Numbered from the stretch's first letter, positions 33,486 to 42,932 are shown. The stretch: 64,000 nt of DNA from CAIZGX01 sp044239865 (GCA_044239865.1 JBIIAO010000002.1:558001-622000); one strand, 5' to 3'. The notes: generated by a model not told the origin, from the letters alone. Program-made: numbers and translations.

Positions 33486-35906
33486 ATGTTGCGTTCTACT
33501 CTCTTTTTCATTGCCCTCATCGCGTGTTCATTCGCTTCCGCTCAAAACGGAAGTATCTCTGGTGTTATCTTAGACAAGAACGCACAAACCTCGCTAACAG
33601 GCGCTACTATTCTGTTGCAGAACACTGACCTCGGAGCAATTTCTGATATCGATGGAAAATTTTTCATTGAAAAAATTCAACCCGGAACCTACAATGTGAA
33701 AATTTCATTGTTGAATTTTCTTCCTGCTGAACTCTTCAACGTAGTAATTACAAACGGAAATACAAACACGTTTACTGTTGAATTGGAACGAAGCAGCGAG
33801 CAATTAAATACACTCGAAATAAAACGCTACACCTACGGAAAAGATACAGAGACGCCACTTAGCGTTCAAAGCCTTACCGCAGAAGAAATTCGAAGCAATC
33901 CAGGTGGAAACTTCGACATCTCGAAAGTAATTCAAGCACTTCCGGGCGTAGGCGGACTTTCAGGAGCTGGTGAAAGAAACGATCTTCTCATTCGCGGAGG
34001 AGCACCAAGTGAGAACGTTTATTATCTAGATGGAATTGAAGTTCCGCAAATCAATCACTTCAGCACGCAAGGTTCGTCTGGCGGACCACAAGGAATTATC
34101 AACGTGAGTTTTATTGAAACAGCTACGCTCAACAGCAGCAGCTTCAATGCGAAGTACGACAATGCACTTTCTTCTGTTCTTCAATTCAAACAACGAAACG
34201 GAAACGCACAACAATTAAAAGGAAACGGAAGAATTTCAAGCACAGAAGTCGCAGGTACGCTGGAGGGTCCAATTGGCAAAAACACATCGTTCCTGGCGTC
34301 AATTCGTCGTTCGTATTTGCAATATTTCTTTGAACTTATCGATCTTCCGATTCGTCCAAACTATTGGGATTTTCAATACAAAATCAATACACAACTCAAC
34401 AAAAAAAACACGCTAACCGCAATAGGTTTGGGTGCTATCGATGAGTTTTCATTTGCAGTTCCTAAAGAATCTGACGCGTCGAAAGAATATATCATTCGCT
34501 CAAATCCGAATATTAACCAATGGAACTACACCGTTGGCGTTACATTGAAACACACGCTGGATAACGGTTACTACAATTTAAGTTTAAGTCGAAACATGTT
34601 CGAGAACAGACTCGATCGTTTCGAAGACAATGATGTTGCCAACGAGTCGCGCAGAACATTGAAAAGCGTGAGCCAAGAAATCGAAAACAAATTGCGTTGG
34701 GAAGTGAATCAGTTCTTCGGCGATTGGAAAGTCGTTTACGGATTGTCTGCGCAATACGTGAAATACAACAACGATTTCTTCGCAAGAATTTCACCAACTG
34801 TTTATGGTAATGGGGGAAATGTTTTGATCCCACAAATCAATCTTTCTTTCTACAACGCCATTGACTTCGCGCGATACGGTGCATTCGTTTCGATAAACAA
34901 AAAGATGCTTGGCGAACGACTTTCATTAACGGGCGGTATTCGCACCGACATGAACTCATTCACCACAACAGGAAACAATCCCTTAAACGCGCTCTCTCCG
35001 CGTGTAGCGGCGTCTTTCGCCATTAACGAGAAGTGGAACATGAACGCTTCTATTGGTAGATACGCGAAGCTTCCGGTTTACACGGTTCTTGGATTCAAGC
35101 AAGATGGAAATTCAATCAACAAAAACAGCGATTACATTTTGTGTGATCACTTGGTTTACGGATTCGAGTTCCTTCCGAACAACAGCCTTCGCATGACCGC
35201 TGAGGGATTCTACAAACAATACAGCAACTATCCTGTTTCATTCGGCTCAGGCGTCTCGTTGGCAAATCAAGGTTCTGTTTATGGCGCCATTGGTAATGAA
35301 CAAGTAACTTCAACAGGACAAGGACGTGCGTACGGATTTGAATTGTTCCTTCAACAAAAATTCACGAAGTCGTATTTCTTAACGGCTTCCTATACCTTCT
35401 TCAAAAGTGAATTCACCGGATCAGCAGGAACCTATGCACCCTCAGCATGGGACAACAGACATTTGGTTTCAGTAATTTTCGGAAAGAAATTCAAAAAGGG
35501 ATATGAGCTTGGAGTGAAATACAGACTTGCAGGAGGCGCGCCTTACACGCCTTACGACATGACCTCTTCTCAATTGAATTATGTTACTTCAGGAACAGGA
35601 TCGTTCGATTACACTCAGTTGAACAGTCAGCGTTTGCCGGTCTTCAACCAGTTAGATATTCGCATAGACAAGAAGATTAACTTCAAGAAATCATCACTCG
35701 ACTTCTTCCTAGACATTCAAAACGCAACCAACGCGAAAAGCTACAGCCAAGACTTGTATTCGTTTCAGCGCACTGCAGACAATAGCGGTTTCGCTACCAC
35801 AGACGGACAGGCGTTACGCCCGGACGGCAGCAACGGTATCCCAATTCTTATTCCGAATGTAAATGGAAGTATTATTCCAGCGTTTGGAATTATTTATGAT
35901 TTCTAA
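33486..35906 (+). CDS. TonB-dependent outer-membrane receptor
   Basis: 806 residues. Signal peptide (ACSFASAQ), then a carboxypeptidase-regulatory-like domain (about 20-105, GSISGVILDKNAQTSLTGAT), a plug domain with LLIRGGAPSENVYYLDGIEV, and a 22-strand barrel ending in the aromatic IIYDF. It imports a large substrate across the outer membrane using TonB energy; the ExbB/ExbD pair is nearby. The substrate is unknown. Confidence 0.9.
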   Translation: MLRSTLFFIALIACSFASAQNGSISGVILDKNAQTSLTGATILLQNTDLGAISDIDGKFFIEKIQPGTYNVKISLLNFLPAELFNVVITNGNTNTFTVELERSSEQLNTLEIKRYTYGKDTETPLSVQSLTAEEIRSNPGGNFDISKVIQALPGVGGLSGAGERNDLLIRGGAPSENVYYLDGIEVPQINHFSTQGSSGGPQGIINVSFIETATLNSSSFNAKYDNALSSVLQFKQRNGNAQQLKGNGRISSTEVAGTLEGPIGKNTSFLASIRRSYLQYFFELIDLPIRPNYWDFQYKINTQLNKKNTLTAIGLGAIDEFSFAVPKESDASKEYIIRSNPNINQWNYTVGVTLKHTLDNGYYNLSLSRNMFENRLDRFEDNDVANESRRTLKSVSQEIENKLRWEVNQFFGDWKVVYGLSAQYVKYNNDFFARISPTVYGNGGNVLIPQINLSFYNAIDFARYGAFVSINKKMLGERLSLTGGIRTDMNSFTTTGNNPLNALSPRVAASFAINEKWNMNASIGRYAKLPVYTVLGFKQDGNSINKNSDYILCDHLVYGFEFLPNNSLRMTAEGFYKQYSNYPVSFGSGVSLANQGSVYGAIGNEQVTSTGQGRAYGFELFLQQKFTKSYFLTASYTFFKSEFTGSAGTYAPSAWDNRHLVSVIFGKKFKKGYELGVKYRLAGGAPYTPYDMTSSQLNYVTSGTGSFDYTQLNSQRLPVFNQLDIRIDKKINFKKSSLDFFLDIQNATNAKSYSQDLYSFQRTADNSGFATTDGQALRPDGSNGIPILIPNVNGSIIPAFGIIYDF

Positions 35907-35917
35907 AAAAGAAATGT

Positions 35918-35925
35918 TATTTTAG
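35918..35925 (+). promoter_or_regulatory. Near-consensus -7 box of the 58-residue gene
   Basis: TATTTTAG differs from TAnnTTTG at one base and ends 4 bases before the ATG. Confidence 0.45.
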
Positions 35926-35929
35926 CTCT

Positions 35930-36106
35930 ATGACAAAAGCAACGGTACTTTCTGCGATTAATGAGCTCCCAAAAGATTTTTCTTTGGACCAGCTCATCGA
36001 GCGATTAATGATTATCGAAAAGATAGATGCTGCAGTTGCTGAAGTAAATAATGGAGAATTCTATACGCATACTGATGTAAAGAAGTTGGTTTCAATCTCT
36101 CATTAA
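35930..36106 (+). CDS. Small acidic helical protein, antitoxin-like orphan
   Basis: A 58-residue open frame that begins MTKATVLSAINELPKDFSLD and continues with a helix (LIERLMIIEKIDAAVAEVNN) and a short tail with HTDVKK. It resembles the small antitoxin-like proteins that precede RelE/ParE toxins in Bacteroidota (from memory, not a search), but no toxin gene follows: its stop overlaps the convergent E1 gene by 4 bases (TTAA). A near-consensus promoter box lies 4 bases upstream of the ATG, which supports a real gene. Confidence 0.6.
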   Translation: MTKATVLSAINELPKDFSLDQLIERLMIIEKIDAAVAEVNNGEFYTHTDVKKLVSISH

Positions 36107-38472
36107 ATCCTCGGAAATCTAGCAGGATTTCCTTCAGACATAACGGCGTAAATCGCTTCAACAATATCGTCAACCGATGGCTTACTGAAGTAATCTCCGT
36201 CTGTTGAATAAGCAGGTAAATGCGGCTTTGAAGTAATTGTAATCGGCTGAGCATCTAAGAAATTGAAGGCTCCTTGTTTGTTAATGATCTGATCTAACAA
36301 GTAAGCCGAAGCTCCTCCTTCAACATCTTCATCTATCACAACCAAACGATTTGTTTTCTGAACGCTCGATGCTGAAACTCCGGTTGTATCGAAAGGAAGA
36401 AGCGTTTGCGCATCTACCACTTCCACCGAAATTCCCATGTTCGCCAATTCATCGGCAGCACTCAAACACATGTGCAACGTGCTTCCGTAAGAAACAACGG
36501 TGATATCACTTCCAACTTTCACCACCTCTGCAACACCAATAGGAACAACCATTTCAGAAAGATTGCTTGGCATTTTTTCCTTCTTGCGGTAACCATTCAG
36601 ACACTCTACAACCAACGCAGGATCGTTTCCTTTCAATAAATTATTGTACATCCCCGCGGCTTGAGTCATGTTCCTTGGAACACACACCACCATTCCGCGA
36701 ACACTGCTAATGATAGCACCCATAGGACTTCCACTGTGCCAAATACCTTCTAGTCTATGACCGCGCGTGCTAATAATTGCTGGAGCCATTTGTCCGCCAG
36801 CAGATCTGTAACGCACGCTAGCCAAGTCGTCGCGCATAATTTGAAGCGCGTAATAGATGTAATCTAAGTACTGAATTTCCGCAACCGGACGAAGTCCGCG
36901 CATAGCCAAACCAATCGCTTGTCCAACAATTGTTGCTTCGCGAATACCTGTATCGCTCACGCGCAATTCACCGTATTTATCTTGAAGTCCTTCGCACGTT
37001 TGGTTTACTCCTCCAATCTTTCCAACGTCCTCTCCGAAGATTAAAACCTCAGGCATTTCAGCCAACTTAGCGTCCCAAAAATCGCGAAGGACCACGCGTC
37101 CGTCAACCATCTCTGCATCGCTAGCATACTGAATAGAAACTGAACGATCTAAATCATGACGGTCGCTGTAAAGCTCACTGCTGTAGGCTTTGTGCATGCG
37201 CTCTTGCGCACTGGCTAACCAATTTTTTATATTTTGAATTTCGGCTGAGTCCTGTCCACGAACAGTGCGCAACACTTTTCGAATGGCTTCGAAAACATCT
37301 TTGCGAATGGCTTCGCCGTTGTTCTTCAAAGAGGCTGCTGCTTCTGATTGTCCGGCTGCAACAAGCAAAGCAATGGCCGCGTTAACGTCGGCCTGAATTT
37401 GCGCGCGGAATTCGTCCCATGCTGTGCGTTGTTCGGCACGTGCTTGCGCTTTTGCCTTCGCGCGCAACTCGTCCAACTCTTCTTGCTTCGCAACATTCTT
37501 GTCTGTCAAGAATTTCCCGAATTGCACAATGCAATCGAATTCTTCATACCACTCCAACAACTCTTTCGTCTTGTAACGTTCGTGAGATCCGCTGGTGCTG
37601 TGCCCTTGCGGCTGTGTTAATTCTTCAACATGAATTAAAACAGGCTGGTGATGCGTACGCGAATGCTTCACCGCCTTCTCGAACATGAGCATCAACTCTG
37701 CATAATCCCAACCTTTCGCCTTGAATATTTTTATTCCTCCTGCACCCGGCTCGCTTTGCATTCCGCTTAACGATTCAGAGATACTTTCTTTCGCTGTCTG
37801 ATATTTTTTCGGAACCGAAATTCCCCATCCGTTGTCCCAAACACACATGCACATGGGCACGCCCAATACAGCAGATGCGTTCATGGTTTCCCAAAACAAA
37901 CCTTCTGAAGTACTTGAATCTCCTATGGTTCCGAAGGCTACCTCATTTCCTTTATTCGAAAATTGAGTTCTTGAATGAAGAGCAGTATTCGCTTTGTAAT
38001 ATTTCGAGGCTTGCGCCAATCCCAACAAACGCGGCATTTGTCCGCCTGTTGGAGAAATATCTGATGAAGAGTTTTTCATCTCCATCACGTTCTTCCAATT
38101 TCCATTTGTATCCAACGTCCGCGTAGAAAAGTGCCCGCCCATTTGTCTTCCACCCGAAGAAGGTTCCTTCTCTGTATCTGTATGCGCATATAACGCCGCG
38201 AAATATTGCTGAACGGTCAATTGACCAATGGCCATCATGAATGTTTGATCGCGGTAGTAACCAGATCTCCAGTCGCCATTTTGAAATTGTTTGGCCATGG
38301 CAATTTGTGCCAATTCTTTTCCATCACCGAAAATACCAAACTTGGCTTTTCCGGTAAGAACTTCTTTCCTTCCCAACAACGAAGCTTCACGACTTAAACA
38401 AGCCAAAAAGTAGTCGTCGAGCAACATTTGTTTTGCGGTATCATTCACCGATGCTTTGTTGGCCAAACTCAT
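36103..38472 (-). CDS. Fused alpha-beta E1 component of a 2-oxoacid dehydrogenase
   Basis: 789 residues. The alpha part (about 1-440) has GGRQMGGHFSTR and the thiamine-diphosphate region FGTIGDSSTSEGLFWETMN ... NGWGIS. The beta part (about 465-789) has LIFGEDVGKIGGVNQ and VEVVDAQTLLPFDT. It decarboxylates a 2-oxoacid and acylates the lipoyl E2. The family is usually labelled 2-oxoisovalerate dehydrogenase, but pyruvate is also possible. The ATG at 38472 is chosen over 38505 because a TATCTTTG box ends 6 bases upstream. Confidence 0.88.
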   Translation of the reverse strand: MSLANKASVNDTAKQMLLDDYFLACLSREASLLGRKEVLTGKAKFGIFGDGKELAQIAMAKQFQNGDWRSGYYRDQTFMMAIGQLTVQQYFAALYAHTDTEKEPSSGGRQMGGHFSTRTLDTNGNWKNVMEMKNSSSDISPTGGQMPRLLGLAQASKYYKANTALHSRTQFSNKGNEVAFGTIGDSSTSEGLFWETMNASAVLGVPMCMCVWDNGWGISVPKKYQTAKESISESLSGMQSEPGAGGIKIFKAKGWDYAELMLMFEKAVKHSRTHHQPVLIHVEELTQPQGHSTSGSHERYKTKELLEWYEEFDCIVQFGKFLTDKNVAKQEELDELRAKAKAQARAEQRTAWDEFRAQIQADVNAAIALLVAAGQSEAAASLKNNGEAIRKDVFEAIRKVLRTVRGQDSAEIQNIKNWLASAQERMHKAYSSELYSDRHDLDRSVSIQYASDAEMVDGRVVLRDFWDAKLAEMPEVLIFGEDVGKIGGVNQTCEGLQDKYGELRVSDTGIREATIVGQAIGLAMRGLRPVAEIQYLDYIYYALQIMRDDLASVRYRSAGGQMAPAIISTRGHRLEGIWHSGSPMGAIISSVRGMVVCVPRNMTQAAGMYNNLLKGNDPALVVECLNGYRKKEKMPSNLSEMVVPIGVAEVVKVGSDITVVSYGSTLHMCLSAADELANMGISVEVVDAQTLLPFDTTGVSASSVQKTNRLVVIDEDVEGGASAYLLDQIINKQGAFNFLDAQPITITSKPHLPAYSTDGDYFSKPSVDDIVEAIYAVMSEGNPARFPRI

Positions 38473-38478
38473 AGGCCG

Positions 38479-38486
38479 CAAAGATA
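38479..38486 (-). promoter_or_regulatory. -7 box TATCTTTG of the E1 fusion gene
   Basis: Full consensus on the minus strand, 6 bases before the chosen ATG. Confidence 0.55.
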
Positions 38487-38530
38487 AGAACAAAGTGAAA
38501 TACATGGTGAAGCCGAATGTCCTCTTCCGT

Positions 38531-39091
38531 CTAACTGTGCATCTTTCGAAAGGTGAAATTTATTCGAGGCAAAGCAAACTTCACTTTTCCGATGGCGTGT
38601 TGCCAATTCTCTTGGAAATTATTCATCAACAAAAGCGAGCCGTGTGGCAGATTGAAGGCCAACTTCTTTTCGTCGTTTCTTGATCGGAATTTAATCACTC
38701 GCTCACCTCCAATAGACACCGAAGCAATAACTGAAGAATCCATTTCCTTCTCATTATCACTGTGCCACCCCATACTGTCTTGCCCGTCTCTGTAGTAATT
38801 ACAGAGCACCGCATTAAATTCAGCTTTCGCTAAAATTTCAATTTCTTGTTTTAGTTGGAAGAGAACCGTTGATATTTCTTTGGCTTCCCATTGAACATTC
38901 GAATACGTGTAAGCCGGACCGAAATAGCAGGTTAGGCGCGGTTCCAAATGTTCTTTTCCGAATACACGAATGGTATTCTGTTGCCAAGGCAATGAAAGAA
39001 AATCTTGAATGGAAAAGGAATGGAAAACGTTATGATGAAGAATAAGCTCTTCTCCGTTTGAACTATACAGTTGCTCCTGGCTGAACATCAT
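38531..39091 (-). CDS. AlkB-like 2-oxoglutarate/Fe(II) dioxygenase
   Basis: 186 residues. The iron ligands HxD are in GWHSDNE, the distal His in NWQHAIGK, and the oxoglutarate arginine region in NFTFRKM. NYYRDGQDSMGWHSDNE is the ALKBH2/3-like form. It is expected to reverse alkyl lesions on DNA or RNA bases. The start (ATG at 39091 or 39088) overlaps the last codons of tatA, indicating coupling. Confidence 0.88.
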   Translation of the reverse strand: MMFSQEQLYSSNGEELILHHNVFHSFSIQDFLSLPWQQNTIRVFGKEHLEPRLTCYFGPAYTYSNVQWEAKEISTVLFQLKQEIEILAKAEFNAVLCNYYRDGQDSMGWHSDNEKEMDSSVIASVSIGGERVIKFRSRNDEKKLAFNLPHGSLLLMNNFQENWQHAIGKVKFALPRINFTFRKMHS

Positions 39092-39377
39092 CGGCAGGAA
39101 TTGTTTTAGTCTCTTCTTGAACAGGCAGCGCTGCAGGCGCGGCCGGACGAATTGGGTCGGACTCCTCTTCATTCATCAACTGATCCAACGGAACCTCTGC
39201 ACGGGCTTGCTTTCGCATGTCGTCTGCGCTCTTCAATATTTCATCTTGCACATCTTTCGCAGCGTTGCGAAACTGATACATGGTCTTTCCTAAAGTACGA
39301 GCGATAGACGGAACCCCCTTCGCTCCGAAAAGCAAAAGATAAATAAACAATATCATAAGAATCTCGCCAGTACTCAT
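39063..39377 (-). CDS. Twin-arginine translocase TatA-type subunit
   Basis: 104 residues. N-terminal helix GEILMILFIYLLLFGAKGVP followed by the amphipathic helix SIARTLGKTMYQFRNAAKDV, the TatA/B/E layout. A Pro/Ala/Glu-rich tail follows. TatA forms the translocation pore for folded proteins with twin-arginine leaders. The start at 39377 is fixed by a complete promoter that ends 4 bases upstream; an in-frame ATG at 39437 lies inside the upstream terminator. tatC is not in this window. Confidence 0.87.
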   Translation of the reverse strand: MSTGEILMILFIYLLLFGAKGVPSIARTLGKTMYQFRNAAKDVQDEILKSADDMRKQARAEVPLDQLMNEEESDPIRPAAPAALPVQEETKTIPADDVQPGATV

Positions 39378-39381
39378 GCTG

Positions 39382-39411
39382 CAAAGGTAACCTTGTTCAA
39401 CTTCATTCAAA
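39382..39411 (-). promoter_or_regulatory. -33/-7 promoter of tatA
   Basis: TTTG (39408-39411), 18 bases, TACCTTTG (39382-39389) on the minus strand: the best-matching promoter in the window. It ends 4 bases before the tatA ATG and its TTTG touches the T-tract of the secDF terminator. Confidence 0.75.
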
Positions 39412-39436
39412 GAAAAATGCCGGGAAAATCCCGGCA
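39411..39436 (-). terminator. Rho-independent terminator of secDF
   Basis: TGCCGGGA and TCCCGGCA form a perfect 8-bp stem with a 3-base loop (39418-39436), followed on the minus strand by TTTTTCTT. It lies 24 bases after the secDF stop. Confidence 0.85.
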
Positions 39437-39460
39437 CTTTAAAAGTATTCTAAGGCGATA

Positions 39461-42400
39461 TTATTTCGCTTCTTTCTTTCCAAAGATTTTACGCATATCT
39501 ACTACAATCGGAGTTGCAATAAATAAGGTAGAGTATACCCCACTTATTACCCCAATAATCATAGCGAATACGAATCCGCGAATATCATCGCTACCGAAGA
39601 TGAACATGACTCCTAAGGTCAATAACACCGTCATAGACGTGTTAATTGAACGACCAAGCGTGCTGTTCAATGCATCGTTGATAGTAGACTTCAATTCAGG
39701 ATTACGACGCTCGCGGAAGTATTCACGAATACGGTCAAAGATTACAACGGTATCGTTGATTGAGTAACCGATAATCGTCAGAATTGCCGCAACAAAGTTT
39801 TGATTCACTTCCAATGTGAAAGGAACAACTCCGTTTAACAAAGTGAACGCGCAAATTACTATAAGCGCATCGTGTAACAATGCCACAGAAGCCCCAATTG
39901 CAAAGTCAATTTTACGGAAGCGGAACACTACATAAATACCTACCAACAACAATGTAAGAATAGCAGCCCATATCGCCTCGGCCCTAAAGTCATCGCTCAT
40001 GGAAGCGTCTACTTTGTATGAAGTAGTAATCTCATGCTTACCCACTGTCCCCAACGCTTTGTCAACGTCGCTTTGAACGCGCTGTGTAACATCGTTTGAG
40101 TTGTCGTTAATCAAATAGTTAGTCGTAATCTTCAATTCGTTACCTGCAGTACCAATGGCTTGAACAGTACTAGCAGAGGCATTTCCATTTTCAACCAATG
40201 CTGTTGAAAGGGCGCTACGAACAGCTTCTGGATCAACTTTCTCTTCGTATTTTACTTTGAATGAAGTTCCTCCAACAAAGTCAACACCCATGTTGAATCC
40301 GCGTGTGGTCCAAGAAACCGCACCAGCAATTAAGATGGTTGCAGAAATTCCGTAGTACAAGTAACGCTTGGTTACGAAGTCGTAGTTCATTTTCGTGAAC
40401 CAGTTCTTAGTAATGTTGCTGTAGAAAGTAATTTCTTTCTTGCTGTCTAGACGCTTGTAAAGAATCAAACGAGAGATAACAATTGCAGTGAACAATGTTG
40501 TGAAAATACCAATGATTAAGGTCGTTGCGAAACCTTTCATAGGTCCCGTTCCAACAAACAACAAGACCAATCCGGAAATCAATGTTGTTGCGTTACCATC
40601 GATGATCGCACCCAAAGCTTTCTTGAATCCGTCTAACATCGCAACCGATACCGGCTTGCCTAAACGCAATTCCTCTTTCACACGTTCGTAAATCAATACG
40701 TTCGCATCAACAGCCATACCCATGGTTAACACGATACCGGCAATACCAGGAAGAGTCAATGTTCCACCTAATGATACTAGCGCGCCAATCAAGAAGAATA
40801 AGTTCGCAACCAATGCAACGTTTGCTGCCCAACCCGCCCAAGCGTAGTAGAACATCATGTAAAGAAGAATAACAATGAATGCTGCAATGAACGACCAGAT
40901 ACCAGCATTAATGTTCTCAGCTCCAAGGCTCGGACCAACAACAACTTCATCAATAATCTTCGCAGGAGCAGGAAGTGATCCAGCTTTCAATAATCCAGCT
41001 AAGTCTTTCGCTTCTAAAATTTGCTTATCACGATTGTCACCAGAGCCAAATGTGATTACTGATTTTCCATTTGGAATTTCTTCATTTACAGACGGTGCTG
41101 AATAAACTAAATTATCCATAACTACTGCAACCGCTCTGTTGTTGTCTTTTGCGTTCTTCGCAGTCATTTCTTTCCACTTCGGAGCACCTACATCTGGACT
41201 CATGGTCATTTCAACAACAATTCCACCTTTAATTGGATCAAAGTCTTGACGAGCGTCAACAATTGATTTTCCGTCTATTGGTGCGCGACCGTTTAATTCG
41301 TCTGCTTTAATGGCGTAAAGAATTGCAATTCCCTTCTCAGGTTTCGCACTCCACATCAGACGCAAATCCTTTGGGAACATACTCTTCGCCATGTCTGAAT
41401 TGAAGATGCGGTCTACCGCTTCCATATCAGTAACTTTCGCAGTACCCGCAATTGCAGATGGGACAGCTTGATTATCTCTTGGAATATTCGGACCGAAGAT
41501 CGCGAACAAAGGATATTTACGCTTCTTCTCATCTTCCGTCAATTGATCGTCTGGCTTAACAGCTGGTGCTGTAGCGGTTGAATCTTTCTTGGCAGTATCT
41601 TGAACTGCTGCATACAACTCAGGAGCTTGAATTTTGCCCAAGGCTGTGTTCAAGTCAATCATTGCTTGCGCAATTTCAACATTGAAATACGTGTTCCAGA
41701 ATTCTAGATTTGCCGTACCCTGTAAGTTTTTACGAACACGCTCTTGATCTGTAACACCAGGCAATTCAACAACAATTCGGCTTGTCAAAGATTGTTTTTG
41801 AACGTTTGGTGAAGTCACACCAAATTGGTCAATACGCTTACGAATAATATTCTCAGTATTGTCTATCGCATCACTCGCCTCTTTGCGTAAAACTTTCATA
41901 ACCTCATCATCAGACATGTTCGCTTTAAACTTGTCTTGATTTGTTTGGTTGCTGAATTTTCTCCACAACTGTCCTTGTCCGCCAGACTTTTTCCACTCTT
42001 CTTCAAAAAGAGTTAAGAAATCTGCCGTGCTGTTCAATTGTGCTTTCTTCGCGTTTTCAATCGTGCTTAAGAACGTCGCGTCAGTACTGTAGTCACTTAA
42101 TGAAAGTAAAAGGTCAGGAATACTCACCTCGAGTGTAACACTCATACCGCCTTTCAAGTCAAGACCTAAGGCCAACTCATGAGATTTCAAATAGCTGTAG
42201 CTGTAACCCATTAAAGGAAATGCAACTGCGTCAGCGCTATCACGCAATGCCTTGTTGTATTTCATTGTAAACAACGATTCGCGTTTAGCCTCGAAGTTTG
42301 CTTTAACGAAAGAATCAATACTTCCATGACGCATTGTGATAATGCTATCGCGGTATGCCTCGAATCCTGTCTTACGAATAGAATCTGCAACCACCATGGT

Positions 42401-42574
42401 GTCGCCATAGTTCTTCAACAATTCACCTTTTACTAATTCGTCTGTAATAGACTCTTCAACAGCTTGAAACACCACATTCTCGTAGCTCTTCGAAATGAAG
42501 CTAAACGACAGAAGGTAGCCGACTGATAAGGTTAGAAGGATAATAAAAATCCAGAGTAGCGATCTATTTTGCAT
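39461..42574 (-). CDS. secDF: Fused protein-export subunit SecDF
   Basis: 1037 residues, with SecD (about 1-640) and SecF (about 720-1037) joined in one chain, giving 12 membrane helices. SecD marks are LGLDLKGGMSVTLEV and GIAGIVLTMGMAVDANVLIY; SecF marks are NMGVDFVGGTSFKV and IIGYSINDTVVIFDRIRE. It uses the proton gradient to pull exported proteins out of SecYEG. Long periplasmic insertions (about residues 60-150 and 360-400) are usual in Bacteroidota. Confidence 0.95.
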   Translation of the reverse strand: MQNRSLLWIFIILLTLSVGYLLSFSFISKSYENVVFQAVEESITDELVKGELLKNYGDTMVVADSIRKTGFEAYRDSIITMRHGSIDSFVKANFEAKRESLFTMKYNKALRDSADAVAFPLMGYSYSYLKSHELALGLDLKGGMSVTLEVSIPDLLLSLSDYSTDATFLSTIENAKKAQLNSTADFLTLFEEEWKKSGGQGQLWRKFSNQTNQDKFKANMSDDEVMKVLRKEASDAIDNTENIIRKRIDQFGVTSPNVQKQSLTSRIVVELPGVTDQERVRKNLQGTANLEFWNTYFNVEIAQAMIDLNTALGKIQAPELYAAVQDTAKKDSTATAPAVKPDDQLTEDEKKRKYPLFAIFGPNIPRDNQAVPSAIAGTAKVTDMEAVDRIFNSDMAKSMFPKDLRLMWSAKPEKGIAILYAIKADELNGRAPIDGKSIVDARQDFDPIKGGIVVEMTMSPDVGAPKWKEMTAKNAKDNNRAVAVVMDNLVYSAPSVNEEIPNGKSVITFGSGDNRDKQILEAKDLAGLLKAGSLPAPAKIIDEVVVGPSLGAENINAGIWSFIAAFIVILLYMMFYYAWAGWAANVALVANLFFLIGALVSLGGTLTLPGIAGIVLTMGMAVDANVLIYERVKEELRLGKPVSVAMLDGFKKALGAIIDGNATTLISGLVLLFVGTGPMKGFATTLIIGIFTTLFTAIVISRLILYKRLDSKKEITFYSNITKNWFTKMNYDFVTKRYLYYGISATILIAGAVSWTTRGFNMGVDFVGGTSFKVKYEEKVDPEAVRSALSTALVENGNASASTVQAIGTAGNELKITTNYLINDNSNDVTQRVQSDVDKALGTVGKHEITTSYKVDASMSDDFRAEAIWAAILTLLLVGIYVVFRFRKIDFAIGASVALLHDALIVICAFTLLNGVVPFTLEVNQNFVAAILTIIGYSINDTVVIFDRIREYFRERRNPELKSTINDALNSTLGRSINTSMTVLLTLGVMFIFGSDDIRGFVFAMIIGVISGVYSTLFIATPIVVDMRKIFGKKEAK

Positions 42575-42610
42575 GTAAATTCAGTATTGTTCAACACGTT
42601 TTAAGGGGTG

Positions 42611-42618
42611 CAAATATA
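42611..42618 (-). promoter_or_regulatory. -7 box TATATTTG of secDF
   Basis: Full consensus on the minus strand with a leader of about 32 bases. The box and the bases after it, TATATTTGCACCCCTT, are identical to those at rpmB. Confidence 0.6.
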
Positions 42619-42651
42619 AGAAAATTAAGAGAAATTAAAGAGTGTACAACA

Positions 42652-42679
42652 AAAAAGGTTGAGCGAACTCAACCTTTTT
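42652..42679 (-). terminator. Rho-independent terminator of rpmB
   Basis: A perfect 12-bp stem, CTCAACC plus T-run pairing with A-run plus GGTTGAG, loop of 4 (CGAA on plus). A T-run follows on the minus strand. It is 20 bases after the L28 stop and could also act in the opposite direction. Confidence 0.85.
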
Positions 42680-42698
42680 CAATTTCGATATAAAAAAA

Positions 42699-42932
42699 TT
42701 ATCCGATTCCGTTTTCTTTTGCTCTTTTCATAGCAGCTGCCAAACCAATTTTATTAATGGTTTTCATTCCTTTTGGCGTTACGCGCAATTGCACCCAACG
42801 GCTTTCTTCCGCCAACCAAAAACGCTTGTACTGCAAGTTTGGATAGAATTTTCTACGTGTTTTGATATTAGAATGGGAAACTCTGTTTCCAGTGATAGTC
42901 TTCTTTCCAGTGATTTGACAAATGCGTGGCAT
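42699..42932 (-). CDS. rpmB: Ribosomal protein L28
   Basis: 77 residues, MPRICQITGKK at the N-terminus and the family core TRRKFYPNLQYKRFWLAEES. A large-subunit protein. Normal length. It stands alone here with its own promoter and terminator; rpmG, often adjacent, is not seen. Confidence 0.97.
   Translation of the reverse strand: MPRICQITGKKTITGNRVSHSNIKTRRKFYPNLQYKRFWLAEESRWVQLRVTPKGMKTINKIGLAAAMKRAKENGIG

Noticed and set aside
38473..38505. Upstream start of the E1 fusion at 38505
   Set aside because: It would place the TATCTTTG promoter box inside the coding region; the ATG at 38472 follows the box by 6 bases.
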